This document shows, piece after piece, positions 9,533-21,100 of a DNA stretch of 64,000 bases. The notes beneath the pieces are model-generated. The model did not search any database and was not told the origin of the DNA. It worked only from the letters and a program-made list of their open reading frames with translations. Source of the stretch: Phytophthora quininea (Eukaryota > Oomycota > Peronosporomycetes > Peronosporales > Peronosporaceae); NCBI GenBank assembly GCA_011947345.1, contig JAAVTG010000528.1, positions 124,001-188,000 of the forward strand, in the 5' to 3' direction. How positions within the stretch are numbered: position 1 is the stretch's first letter; every line of letters begins with the position of its first letter. A program made the position numbers and the translations under genes.

Positions 9533-11191
9533 TTAGCAGCCCGAGCCGCCGACAAGAATGAGGCACGACGTGCCCGGCAACAGTGACATCAGCGTCACCA
9601 CGAAGGCGTAGATGAACAGCACGAGGCAGAAGGCGATGATACCTCCACTAGCAGCCTTGGTAAAGCCTCCGTACATGCGCAACTGCTGAGCGTCCAGCTT
9701 CTGCGACGGCAGGAAGAACAGACCGACCCATGCCAACGCATTGAGAGCGAAGTTCAGGAACAGCGACAGCAGAACATCCCAACGCGCGTCCGAAGTATCA
9801 GCCGCCACTCCTGCAGCGCTGTAGTAGTTGGTGCCTTGGAAAATGCCGTTGGCATTCGTATCAACAAAGATGTTGACGCAGCGCTGCAGCGTCAAGGTGA
9901 GACCGACCAACGCTCCTTCGGAGCCTTCCTGCACAATCTCCGTCACCGGCACGATGGTGTTGAGCAGACCGATGCCGTCGGCGACGTAGGTCATCGAGTA
10001 GAAGACGCGGTAGAAGTATCGGTCGCGAACGATGTCCAGCGCCACCATGAGCGACACGAACAAGTTGGGCAGGATCTGGAAGGCCGGCGCCAACGCGAAG
10101 AAGATCGGCCACAAGCGGTTGATGAAGAGGTAGCGCCAGATGAGCATGATGCCGATCATGACGAGGTCCTGGATGGTCTTAACCAGCAGCGAGTTGTCGC
10201 CACTAGCACCGGCCCACTTGCTCATGACGCTGGTGGAGTCGCTGAACTTGATGCCGAGGAAGAGCGTGAAGAACCAGATGAAGGCCATGATGCGCCACAC
10301 CGCCTTCTGCTGCATGATCTTCCACAGGATCTGGCTGCGGATCTTCATGGACGTGTTGAGTGAGTAGACCTCTTCGTTCCAGTAGCGGAAGACCAGCGGC
10401 AGCGGCAAGATCGAGATGACGCCGAGGACGATCATAGCCGCCGCAACCGACATGTTGGGCTCCGACCCGGTGCCCAGCGCCAAGAACGACAACACCGACG
10501 TGAAGATGGACACAAATCGACGGAAGATCAAGTACGAGGCCTGGATGGCGCCGCGGTCGCGTAGAGACTCGCGTTGCGAGTACTCGATCACTCGCGTGTG
10601 TACGCAGACATAGGTGATGATGCAGCCGATGCTGGCCAACGCCACCAACACCAGCGCCAAAATAACCATGCCTTTGCTGGCCGACTTGTTGTCGTCGAGG
10701 GTGGCGCTGACGCCGGCGATGGCGAACACCGCCACGGCGTTAATGATGCAGCCGAGGATCATGTAGCCTTTGCGCCGCAGCCCCATGATCGGGTAGCAGT
10801 CGGACAGCAGACCCACCAGGAAACTCAGCGCCATGGGCATCTGCACCAGCCGCTCGACCGCGACGATCTCGGTCGCGTTTAGTCCGAGCTGCGTGTTGTA
10901 CATGGGCTGCACCAACACCAGCAGCGCTTGGTACGACAACATTGACGTGAACGTTGCTGCGGCCAGACCGAGACACTCCATCGACAAGAAGTCCACGGCG
11001 CCGCCCTTGCGGAGACTGCCGTACATCTCGTGGTTGTAGAACTGCTCGCCGGCCACGAAGCGGCCGCTCTGCTCGTCGAACGAGGCGCCGCTCGCGTTGA
11101 AGTCCAGCGGCGAGTCGAACGTGGCGAAGTCCATCCTGCTGGGCGGCGGCTGGGGCACCATGCCGTTCACGGACTTGGGGTCGTCGAACAT
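9533..11191 (-). CDS. BT1/FBT-family folate-biopterin-type transporter, intact
   Basis: An intact 552-residue paralogue of the neighbouring transporters. A hydrophilic N-terminus (1-58) leads to YGSLRKGGAVDF, then about 12 TM helices. The family loop motif GLLSDCYPIMGLRRKGY is at residues 127-143, VTEIVQEGSEGALVG lies in the C-terminal half, and the ending is GGSGC. It is the most diverged of the three copies here (for example VDTNANGIFQGTNYYS where the other two share VQTNSVGLFEGTNFY). Transport of folate/pterin-like compounds across the plasma membrane is the family role; this copy's substrate is unknown. The 277 bases between it and the next transporter show no gene. The start ATG at 11191 is well placed, with no upstream in-frame extension. 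Confidence 0.92.
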   Translation of the reverse strand: MFDDPKSVNGMVPQPPPSRMDFATFDSPLDFNASGASFDEQSGRFVAGEQFYNHEMYGSLRKGGAVDFLSMECLGLAAATFTSMLSYQALLVLVQPMYNTQLGLNATEIVAVERLVQMPMALSFLVGLLSDCYPIMGLRRKGYMILGCIINAVAVFAIAGVSATLDDNKSASKGMVILALVLVALASIGCIITYVCVHTRVIEYSQRESLRDRGAIQASYLIFRRFVSIFTSVLSFLALGTGSEPNMSVAAAMIVLGVISILPLPLVFRYWNEEVYSLNTSMKIRSQILWKIMQQKAVWRIMAFIWFFTLFLGIKFSDSTSVMSKWAGASGDNSLLVKTIQDLVMIGIMLIWRYLFINRLWPIFFALAPAFQILPNLFVSLMVALDIVRDRYFYRVFYSMTYVADGIGLLNTIVPVTEIVQEGSEGALVGLTLTLQRCVNIFVDTNANGIFQGTNYYSAAGVAADTSDARWDVLLSLFLNFALNALAWVGLFFLPSQKLDAQQLRMYGGFTKAASGGIIAFCLVLFIYAFVVTLMSLLPGTSCLILVGGSGC

Positions 11192-12065
11192 GGTCGGTCG
11201 AAAGCAGAGTGGCGACTACAGCAACAAGTTACCGCCAGCGACGCTCAAATCGCGGAATGACGACGTAGCGGAGGAAGTGGAGGGCCTCTTGTCCTTGCGC
11301 GGCATTGGAACTGGCTGGCGGAGCGACCGAGACCTCGCGACTGATAGCCAAAGGCGTGGGTGTGCGTAGCACTGTTCGGACTCTAACGATGCTCGGCCCG
11401 GGCTATGGATAGCGGATCCCTAGCACCGAGCTCGGTAATGACCGCGTAGAATCGAGGCGAGCGCGAGCTTCTGGGGCTGCAACGGATGGCATCAAGCGCT
11501 CGTTGTGTTGTATGGCTTGCCGTGGCGGTGGATGTAGCGGAGACTAAGTGGCTTCGGGACGATGAGGATGTTGGTGGCGGAAGTAGGAGGCGGTGGTGGT
11601 TCTGTGTTGGTGACCATTTCGGGGTGGAGGTGAGTGGAGTGCTTCTAGCGACAGCACCAGCTGGGGCGATGACCGCGCCGATATCTTGATGAGCGCTGAT
11701 GCTACACGGACGCTGCAACGGTGGTGGCCTGGTGGATTTCTCAAAGGAGGCCTCGGCACCGTGGTGCACGACTGCAAGTCGGACGTGGTGAAAGTGAGCG
11801 AGGATCGCACTCCACTTCACTTCCAATCGAAGCGTATGTCGTGGCGTTGTAAAGCGTCGGCGGCGATCAAGTGACAGGCCCCGCTCAGCTCAACATGGAG
11901 CGCGTCTTGCACTGCAACAACATCAGTTGTGGAATGCTCGCGATGATGCAAAGTCTGCAATTGAAGCTCATACGCTCCTGTTTATCAGTTTGAAATCCAT
12001 GCGCTAGTCTTTCCTACCCAATTGAGCGTCTACTGCAGCCTCGATCAAGTGTACCTTTCATCACG
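11192..12065. other. Intergenic, no supported gene
   Basis: About 870 bases between the transporter and the second temptin gene. Short ORFs exist on both strands (for example the 67-codon plus-strand frame at 11486 and the 147-codon minus-strand frame at 11383-11826), but they are Ser/Thr/Pro/Arg-rich with no domain or signal I can defend. It probably holds the 5' region of the 11191 transporter and the 3' region of the temptin gene. Confidence 0.5.
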
Positions 12066-12824
12066 TTACTGAGTCCGTCGCTGCTGCTGCGGAAGCAGCG
12101 TCCACTGACTCCTTCGTCTCCGCAGCATTACGAAGCCCAACAGACCGACCACCACCACCGCCGACAGCAACGTGGACGAGTAGAGCGCCGGGGTGGCACC
12201 TCTTTTCTCCTCTGGCGGAGCCGCATTTTCCGCGGCCTCCTCGTGTGTTGCCCCTCCGTCTTCCCACTCGATACCAACACCGGGCCCTCCTTGTCCTCCG
12301 TCACTGTACCGGTCTCCACCACCGTCGGCGTCGTCGTCATCGTCGCCGACTCGGTTTCCACCGCCGCTGGGGCTGCAGCCTCCGTCTTCTCCGCCTGTAG
12401 CTGCCGTCGATGCATTCGCAGGCTCCGCTGCAGTCTCGCACACAATGTCGGCCCAGAGTTTTGGGTCCGACTTGAACTCTGCGTCGCCGGGGTGCGAGAT
12501 GCCTTCAGTCCAGCGCACCACCGCGTTCTTCCGGAAGACGAACTCGCAGCACGGGTCGCCCAGCTCCTGGCCGTTGGTCTGGCCGTCGCCGTCCGAGTCC
12601 TTCATGCACAGCTCCCTGGTCCACTTGAAATCGGCGTCGATCATGTCCATGCCGAACTCGTTCATGGGACCGGCCAGGACCGGGTCCACGTGGCCCAGCG
12701 CCGTCACGCCGGGGACGTTGGCGCCGTTGGGCACGCGCATCGCGTACATGGAGTAGGCCGAGACCTGATGGATGGATAGCAGCACAACGGCTGCGATTGC
12801 ATTAATCACCAGCATCTGCTTCAT
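12066..12824 (-). CDS. Temptin-domain single-pass membrane protein, intact
   Basis: 252 residues. A signal peptide (about 1-23, ending VSA) is followed by the temptin domain: YAMRVPNGANVPGVTALGH (27-45), NEFGMDMIDADFKW (55-68), the calcium-loop-like DSDGDGQTNGQELGDP (77-92) followed by two cysteines, and VRWTEGISHPG (103-113). A low-complexity Gly/Asp/Glu linker (about 140-215, with a DDDDDADGGGD run) leads to a TM helix (about 220-240) and an Arg-rich cytoplasmic end. Compared with the copy at 6689, the linker is Gly/Asp-rich here rather than Gln/Glu-rich, so the linker evolves freely while the domain is conserved. Temptins in animals are adhesive or signalling cofactors. Here a cell-surface calcium-binding role is inference. 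Confidence 0.9.
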   Translation of the reverse strand: MKQMLVINAIAAVVLLSIHQVSAYSMYAMRVPNGANVPGVTALGHVDPVLAGPMNEFGMDMIDADFKWTRELCMKDSDGDGQTNGQELGDPCCEFVFRKNAVVRWTEGISHPGDAEFKSDPKLWADIVCETAAEPANASTAATGGEDGGCSPSGGGNRVGDDDDDADGGGDRYSDGGQGGPGVGIEWEDGGATHEEAAENAAPPEEKRGATPALYSSTLLSAVVVVGLLGFVMLRRRRSQWTLLPQQQRRTQ

Positions 12825-13329
12825 CTACGTAGCAGGAGTGTCCTGGCAGTTCTTGGTCGCTTGGCTAATGGAGACTGCAGCCGTGAGTCGGGATTCCGGG
12901 GTGTCATAGACACGACTAAAGTACGTCAGCCCAAATGGGGAAAATGCTCGTGCACTGGCACAAGTTCAGCAAGGAACTCCGCCGCTTGAGTCGAAGCTGC
13001 TAGTACACTGCGGGCCAGGTGTACAGGTAGCTACTGCTGAAGCAGTGTAAAATATCTGTCCTACAAGACTGACCTGCTACAAGATGTGTCAACCTGCTGG
13101 AGTCGATCATCAAGCAGCTGGAAGTTTGACAGCGATTTCCACCGACAAGATGAGCAGCCGAGCTACTCCACCACCTGGTCGAGCTTCTTCTTATCGGTCG
13201 GCATGGAGTTTATAGGGATCCAGTCACAGTTATTCGCCAACTTGCCGCCGCTTGGCAAGTCCCTACAGCACCGTGGAGGACATCACCATCGTCGACGTAT
13301 CAGGGCACGTTTGTCGAGGCACAGTCAAG
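12825..13329. other. Intergenic between divergent temptin and transporter genes
   Basis: About 500 bases shared by the 5' ends of the minus-strand temptin gene and the plus-strand transporter. A frame upstream of the transporter ATG (13252-13329) reads VEDITIVDVSGHV. It is collinear with VEEVAVIDVTGRV in the transporter at 7442-9243, so the conserved N-terminus may begin upstream of 13330, possibly in an earlier exon. Nothing else is recognised. Confidence 0.4.
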
Positions 13330-14973
13330 ATGGCGTCGGCCATCGAGATCAAGATGAACTTCAGCAACCTCGAGTCGCCAACGCTGCTGGAAAGCGACAC
13401 CGCACCCAATTCATATCCGCAGGCGCGAGAGATTGAAGACCCTGCCGAAGGGAACGAAGCGGGACAGCAGCTCTACGACGCAGAGATCTACGGCAGTCTC
13501 CGCAAGGGCGGCGCAGTCAATTTTTCTCGCTCGAGTGTCTGGGTCTCGTGGCTGCGACCTTTTCGTCGACATTCTCGTCTGAGTGTCTGAGAAATATGAT
13601 CCAGTCCATGCTGGCCCTGAATTTCGGCTTCTCGCCCGCTCAACTCGCGGCGTCGCAGCGCCTCACGATGCTGCCACTTGTGCTGAGCTTCTTCTTCGGT
13701 TTGCTGTCGGACAGCTACCCGATCATGGGGCTCCGACGGAAGGGCTACATGTTGCTCGGTTTGGCGACGACCGTCGTCAGCTTTTTCGTCCTCGCCGGGT
13801 TGAGTTCGTCCGCGGGGCGTGACCACTCCAGCCCCGTACTGGCGGCTCTCATCATCGCGTTCGCTGCATTGGCCATGACGGGAACGTTTGCATGTACTTG
13901 AGCTGCCACACTCGAGTGGCGGAACTCTCTCAACGCGAGCCGCTAGGCCTTCGAGGGTCCATTCAAGCGACGTACTTGTGCTTCCGTTGCGTCGTGTTCA
14001 TTGTCACGGATGCATGCGTGTACGCTGTGAACAGCTCAGACGACGGGACTATGACTCCGTACTCGATTGCTCTTGTGGTGTTTGGTGTCGTCATAGCGCT
14101 ACCGGTTCCGATTATCGTCAAGTTCTGGAATGAAGAACGGTACTCTCTCTCGACGCAGATGAAGACCCGGGGGAGATTTTGTGGAAGATCATGCAACAGA
14201 AGGCCGTGTGGACGGTGCTGACGTTCCTGTGCTTCTTCACATTGTTTCTCTTCATCCAGTTCAATGGTCCATTCACGGTCATGCATGAGTGGTCAGGCAC
14301 TGATGAAGACAACGCGTTCATGGAGCAGGCTCTGGACTACGGAGTCACCATTGCGACGATAACTATGTGGCGAAACTACTTCATCAATCGACCGTGGCGT
14401 CAATTCTACGCCGCTGCTCCGGCCCTGCTGATCGTCCCGCAACTGATCGTCAGCTTCTTCGTCTGCATGGATATCATCCGCAATCACTACTTTTTCCACG
14501 TCATGACCATTTTCACGAGCATTTCCTCGGCCATCGGCTGGCTGGGTAGTATGATCCCGCTGACCGAGATCATCCAAGAAGGCTCCGAGGGCGCTATGGT
14601 CGGACTCGTGCTGTCGCTGTACTTCCTGGTCAACATATTCGTTCAGACCAATTCCGTTGGACTTTTCGAAGGCACCAACTTTTACGACGACGCAGCAGTC
14701 AAAGCAGATACCTCACAAGCTCGTGTGGATGTGTTCGTAGCGCTGCTAATCAACTACGGCATCAACGCTCTAGGATTCATCGGACTCTACTTCCTTCCAA
14801 GACAGAAACTCGACACGCAGCAACTCCGCAGCTATGGAGGATACACCAAGTGTGCCAGTGCAGCCATCCTCGCGTTTTCAGCAGTGTTGTTGCTGTACTC
14901 GTTGATCATCACAGTCATGACGTTTATCCCCACGACGGCATGTCTGCGTATTGTTGGAGGCTCTGGTTGCTAG
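13330..14973 (+). CDS. BT1/FBT-family transporter with three one-base frameshifts
   Basis: The third paralogue, closest to the copy at 7442-9243. Hallmarks in order: QQLYDAEIYGSLRKGGAV, GLLSDSYPIMGLRRKGYMLL, TRVAELSQREPLGLRGSIQA, KIMQQKAVWTVLTFLCFFTL, PLTEIIQEGSEGAMVG and a final GGSGC before the TAG at 14973. The frame breaks three times, at T5 13521-13525, GGG 13880-13882 and G5 14169-14173; in each case one extra base in the run restores the aligned paralogue sequence. No stop codon lies inside the corrected frame, so I take this as an intact gene with base-calling deletions. The family role is uptake of folate/pterin-type metabolites. Confidence 0.85.
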
Positions 14974-15127
14974 CCACTAGTGCAGATGTAGTATGGTACA
15001 TGTATGTGTAGTAGTATAATGTTCAAATACTTTTTGATTTGCGTGGTTTCTCACTGTTGAGCTCTTCAACCAGTTTCGATCCCTTTACTTACCCTCTGAA
15101 TTCCTGCAACTTCTTGTCTTTCTATCC

Positions 15128-18100
15128 CTACGGCAGGCACTTCGCCAGCAGCCAGCCGTGAGCCGGGTACATGCTCGAGAACAAAGTGACGAAGAACTCG
15201 TCTTGATCAGCAAGACTTCTTCTGGTGTCCCGTGCGAACGCGACCAGTCCGTCGGCACGTCTTCCGATCTGAAACGCGTCTTTACTCTGCAACATCGTCT
15301 CCAGCGACCGCAAATGCTTCTCCGTCGTGCGGGTCATCTTGAAAGGAATGCGATCGTCTACCCGAAGTGGCGCCCCATTGCGCGTCTGCAGCCGGAGAAA
15401 CACTCCAGCCGTCAGACACGAAATGTGAAACTCTACGCTGTATTGTAGCGAACCCCCAGCCCAATGGCTTTCATAATGCCGTTGTTGCGACGCGCATGAC
15501 CCAACTGCAGCAGCAAGTCGCACAACTGCCGCAGCATCTGCTTCTTCAGGTTCGGAGGCAGGACGTCCGCCAGTGGTTTACTCACAAAGTTGGTCACCTC
15601 GGCCGCCAAGAAGAGCAGCTTCATCTCAGCCAGCGAGCTGCTCTCGACGCGTGCCCGTTCCATCCAGCTCATCAACTTCGTCAGCAGCGCAAGGCTCAGA
15701 GACTCTGTCAACACTGGCGCGCGACGAAGATGCTGCAGGAAGAGCACTTGAAGTGTTAAGAGCTTGCCCTGTTCTAAGCAGGCGGCTTCGAACTCGTCGC
15801 AGCTTAGCTCAGGGACTTGTAAGCGCAGTGCCAACTCGTCCCAAGACCCTTGCCGCTCCTCAATGACCCACTTCTCGATGCTCTTCTCCGCTACCTGACT
15901 CATCACATGCACGGACGCGAGCGAACGTCCACAAGCTGCCAAACAGGCCAACTCCCCACCTCGGAAAGCTAAAAAGCTCCAGAGAACTTTACCTAGTGGT
16001 GTGCCAATCGCTTCAGCAGGAGATTGGGAGGAAGGCATTGCGCTGTTGCCATTCTTATCACTCGACGAAGATGGATCCGAAGAGAATTGGTGGTCGTTCC
16101 GCTGTCGCAAAGCCTTTTGGCTTGAAGCGAAGTCCCGGACGAGGCCATCGATCTCTACAAACACCACATTGCCACACTTTGTCCAGTTGAGAGCCGCGTT
16201 AGTTGCTGGTTGAGCAGAAGACGAGGCGTTGCCGTTGCCCTGTGGCTTGTCAGTTTGCAATTGACTGCCTCGCCTAAAGAAAACCTCTACTAGCGACAGG
16301 TTACACAGTCTCAGTACACTGGACACTGTCGTTGTGAGGTCTTCTTCTGAGATCCCCTCGATAGCTTTAATACGAGAGGACGAGTCAGCAGAATTTACCT
16401 TGCCGTTGCCACCGTCAGGTCGATAGAAATGCATCAGCTCGTCTAACTTCTCGTACAGCGCTGTACAACTCGCCCCGTACAGGACCATGAGCCAAGCGGC
16501 ATGGTCGGAGTTGTAGCGATTGCCATCGAGACAGCCGCGGTCGTTGACCTCGAAGATCCCAAAGAGCAGCTTCAAGAAGAGGTTCATCCTTCGCAGACTC
16601 ACTGGTTTGGGCAGCACTTCGTGGTGCAGAGTCGTAATTTGACCGAATAGTCGCAAGACCAATTGCAGCCTCGTAAACGCGTCCTGCATCACCGCTGCAG
16701 TGGGTTCCGAGGGGAATAAGGAGCTGCTTCGGGTCTGTAGAGGCTCTTTGAGTGCCTCTAGAATGTACTGCTGCAGCGTCTCTAGATCAGCGCCAGTCAT
16801 TTTCCATTTGGACCAGAAGATCGACTGCTGCTTGATGAAGTTGACAAAGTACGGAGGGAGGACGTTGGTGGACGACGCATGGCCGCTGGAGGTTTGGAAG
16901 TGCGGCAAGTCCAGCACCAGCTCCAAGCACAACTTGGCGAATTCGAGTAGAAACGACGAGCTCACAGCTTCGCTCTGTGCTCCCAGCCATGCATCTGTGG
17001 ACTTCCACGTCGTCCGACACAAGACATCGCGGACTGACCATGATACAAATGGATATGGCGACATCTTTGAGTGTGTGGGGGCACCATTTGAGCGGTGGCT
17101 CCCGTCGCGACTGCTGTGAGCTGTTGTTTCTCGGTCTCAACTAGTTCTCGCATCTGTTGCACAATCTCGAGCGTTAGACACCAATGTTCCCACGCCAAAC
17201 GCGTGACGAATTGATGGAAATGCTTGCAAATGTGCGTGGGCGCGTGCGGGACAAGTGTCGCAAGGTAGAACGACCAGATCTGAGAGAGCTTGGAGGTTGC
17301 TGTTAGCATCTCCGTCGCCTGGGGCTGCGACCCCGACGCCAACGCAGCCTGCTGGCCTTTAAGATATCCTGTACATGTTGCAACGAAGCACGAGCAGATC
17401 GTCGTGCCCGTGGAGATTGTGTCCTGCTCTGACCATGGAGCACTGATCGCCGAGCCTTCCGTATTTGTAGCTGGTTGGTACAATGTGGATAGTAGCGGCT
17501 CAAAGAACGTGGTAATGAGCGTCCATTGCTGCTGCTCCGGAGCCACTCGGCAACAGAGCGTAAACAAATCGAGGAAGCTTTTAAGTACACCGAGACGCTG
17601 CCAGTAGACAATTGGATACTTGGTCGAAGAGGAGGCAGACACTGACGCGATTTGCCCTCGCAGGATCTCAGCACCGGAGCTGCCGCCTGTGTTTTCACTG
17701 ACAGACAACCCTCCTTGCCACCGCAACGAAGTCATATGCTGGCTAAGGAATGTCACGCACGCTTCAATCTGCATGACTGGGAGTTCCTTCCACACAGTTA
17801 ACGGAATCCCAACCAATGCTTCCCAAACTACAGCGTCCACTGGACGGGGACTAGACCCATCATCTCCATCAGATGAAGGTCCAGTGTCTCCGCCTCCATT
17901 CGTCTGAAAACGGTAGTCATCATGAACACCAACCAACGCATGTACCACCTTCTCAATGTGATCTTCTAAGTGCGCCGAGCAAATCAAGTTGATCACCTTG
18001 GCATATACGCGTAGCACCTCGTTCAAGGCCTCCGTTGTGTTCTTGTTCTTCCCACTTTTCAGTAAAGCACGATCAGCAGGGAACTGGTGACTGATGTCGC

Positions 18101-21100
18101 CTAGAATCATACACAAAACCGTATCGCGATCGAATTTGGTAGGCACTTGCGGGCTCTTGGTTTGCAGCCACGCGCGGAAGTCAAAGCGACGTAGCAGAGT
18201 GAGCTTCTCTTCCGTCGAAAGCCGTGACGAACTACTAGCACTCATTAGCTTGGCAAACATCTCCACGAAACGCGACGGCGCAGCGGCAGGGAAGAAGCAT
18301 TCGCCGAGCAGAGTGATGCGTGACGGATCCTCCAGCATGAGCTGCAGTAACGTACATGTTTCGCGTTCATCCACGCAGACAAAGCTCATCCCGAGCTGCT
18401 TTATCGAGCGCCATAGCACTTCTCGTAGCGGCGGCACCATTCGTGATAGCTTTGTATCCAACTCAGTCAGTAGACGGAACCACTCCAGACCTTTCTCATG
18501 CAGATGACCTACTAACTGCTCCGTCTTCTCAACAGACGAGAGTGTTCCTTCTCCAGCCTCAGTACCAGAGTCTCCCTCTTCTACCTTGTTGTCTTCAGTA
18601 ATCGAACCAAGCGAGGCATCATTCTCCTGCGTTTGCTTTTGGTGTTGAAGCTTTTGGTGCTCTATATCTAATGCTCGAACAACTTGGTCAATTAGCAAAA
18701 TCTGGAGTGACAACATGTACCCGTCGCCATCCAGTTGTAGGAAATGCTCGACTGCATGGGGAGACTGAGCTGATGCTTCCTTCGTCGTGAGACTGGTCAT
18801 CGTGCTCAGTCAACGACGAAATCACGTTCGTTACCACCATGGAGCGCATATCGCAGCGATCACCTTGAGCTCGAATCGACTGAATCGCATCGTCCAGTCG
18901 AGAGTCCATCATCCACTCCAAGAACTCGAAGCGGAAAGCAGCCGGACTGCGGCAGTTCGCACCCTCCGGACATGGTAGAGTTTGCGTTACGGTCCTTGCT
19001 TTGCTCATATAAAGGCGAGACACGCTATCTACCATTTCCGAGTCCAGCGCCACCAGGACAGACAGATTCTCCGAGAATTTCATGGCTATTGTCTTCAGAC
19101 CCGTCTTGTTCAGAGGAATCGATGGGGAGATGGCGCATGTTGTTGGCGTAAGCGCGATAGAAACCTTCGGCAAGAACGTTAGAGTGGACGGACCGAAGGA
19201 TTCTGCTAACAATGGGAGAGGGCAAATGGTGATGCTCGTTGCCCCAGCAAGACCTGTAAAGCTGCTGTGTCTGCGAGCTAGCTCGGACGCTTCTTCCACA
19301 AACGCAAAGCCGTCTTCTTCCCCTACTGTTGCCAGAGGTGTTGACAGTGACAGCTCCGAAGATCCCTTCTCGCCATCAGGACTGTCGTTGCCAGCACTCG
19401 TCTTTTGCGGGGTCGTGCGCCTCACAGTGAATTCAAACCCACACCGGCTTGTCCACAGCTGCAGGTCACGCCAACTCACGGAATGGGAGTTTAGTAATGC
19501 ATCGCTGAGGCGCAGGACATCTTTGAGCCGCTCAACCTCGTAATGGCTGGGTAATCCTGCTAGCTCTTCTTCTTTGAGCCAGTGATTCGGATCCTTTTCC
19601 TCTAGCCATGCGTCCATCGCAGTGTAAAGCTGCGAAAGTGCCACGAAATGAGCATATTTGCGCTCTTTCAATTCTACTGCCGCACTCAGCCCAGCCCCCG
19701 AAGCAGTTGAAGCACCTGTAGAGGTCAATACGACCTGCGCCTGGTTAGAACAATAGTTAACCATCGATCGCAGCTTCGTTTGCAAATGCTTTCGTAGGTG
19801 AACTCTCTTGGCGGTGCGACTCGCTGAACGATCCAGAAAGTGGTGTCCGAAAACGTGCGAGCCGCCTGCAGTCGCAAAGTACAGAGCGAAGAATACCTGC
19901 CAGTAAACAATCTGCGTGGGCTCCGCTTCCGGAAGATCCAAACAATAGTTACACCATCGATAGATCTTGTACTGAGACAGCGAGTCCAGACTAGTGTGGC
20001 CAAACGATATCGGGTCACCGATGGATCGTGGCGCATCAAAGACCATGTCCGCTTCTTGGTCTTCCAAGCTATGTCCCTCCTTAGTGGCCGCCAGGGCTGC
20101 TGCAACTCGCCCCTCTGTCTTCTTCATTTTCTCCAACTTTTTCATCGTCTTCGGTTCGTATTTAATCATGAGCTGACCCATCGTCAGAAACAAAGGCACT
20201 TCCTTTCGTGTCTCGACAAGCAAAATCCAAAGTGCCAGATAGGGACAGCCACTTACATACTGCGCCACATCAAACGATCCGCCAAAGATCGAAGTGAACG
20301 TCGCTGAAGCAGCAACTGCTGGTAAAAACTCATCACAACCACTGGTTCTCTCTCGAGAAATTGCTGTTCGGGCTGATCTGCAGGCTCGGCTGCTCGTGAG
20401 CAGAAATTGTCGAACGCAGTCTCGACTATCGCCACTAAATTGTAGAGTATGTCGGACGGAGCGGCCATACCGGAATCCTTGGAGTTGCTTTCTCTAGCGC
20501 TTGCCGTTTCGTATGAATGCTCCATACTGCAATGCATTAGGCCGTCCAGGACATGTCGAAAGGCGGCATTCTCGTACCAAAACGGCACTTGCAGCAACGT
20601 CTTCATCCAGAACGCCATGGACTCCCCAAGGGACGCATCGTCGACAGAATACTCAAACGAGTGCTGGATCACAGAGCACAGCGCTTTCGCTGTCGATGAA
20701 TACTCGTTGCCTGCGGTTAGAAGGGGAACCGAAGCGGTACTAGCCGTCAAAGAAGAGTTGCGGATGGATAAAGCTGCACTTGTCGACGATGAGGCGGAGG
20801 GCGACAACGCTCCGGTGCTGTTCTCACCTCCCAATGCCGAGGAAATCCACGACATTGCGCCATGAAATAACGCTGAGGTGGTGACTGAAACGGGGCTTGA
20901 CTGTGGGAAACACTCGTTGATGAGCGCTGGCAGCACGACCGGGTGCAAATACCGACTGCATTCGCGAACAAAGCGCAGCTTCGCTAGAATGCGCACTTTT
21001 GCCGTACCTTCCCAACCGCCAATGTACCCTTTGTTCAGAACTTCTTGCATTCGGTGGAGTTCGTCCGTGTTGATGTAAGAAAACTCGTGCAAGGCTTTCA

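Noticed and set aside
9836..10363. Plus-strand 175-codon frame inside the intact transporter
   Set aside because: Antisense of a well-supported 12-TM protein; His/Asp/Glu-rich composition is an artefact of reading hydrophobic codons backwards.
11383..11826. 147-codon minus-strand frame between transporter and temptin
   Set aside because: Low-complexity Ser/Arg/Thr/His sequence with no motif; an overlapping frame of similar quality is on the other strand.
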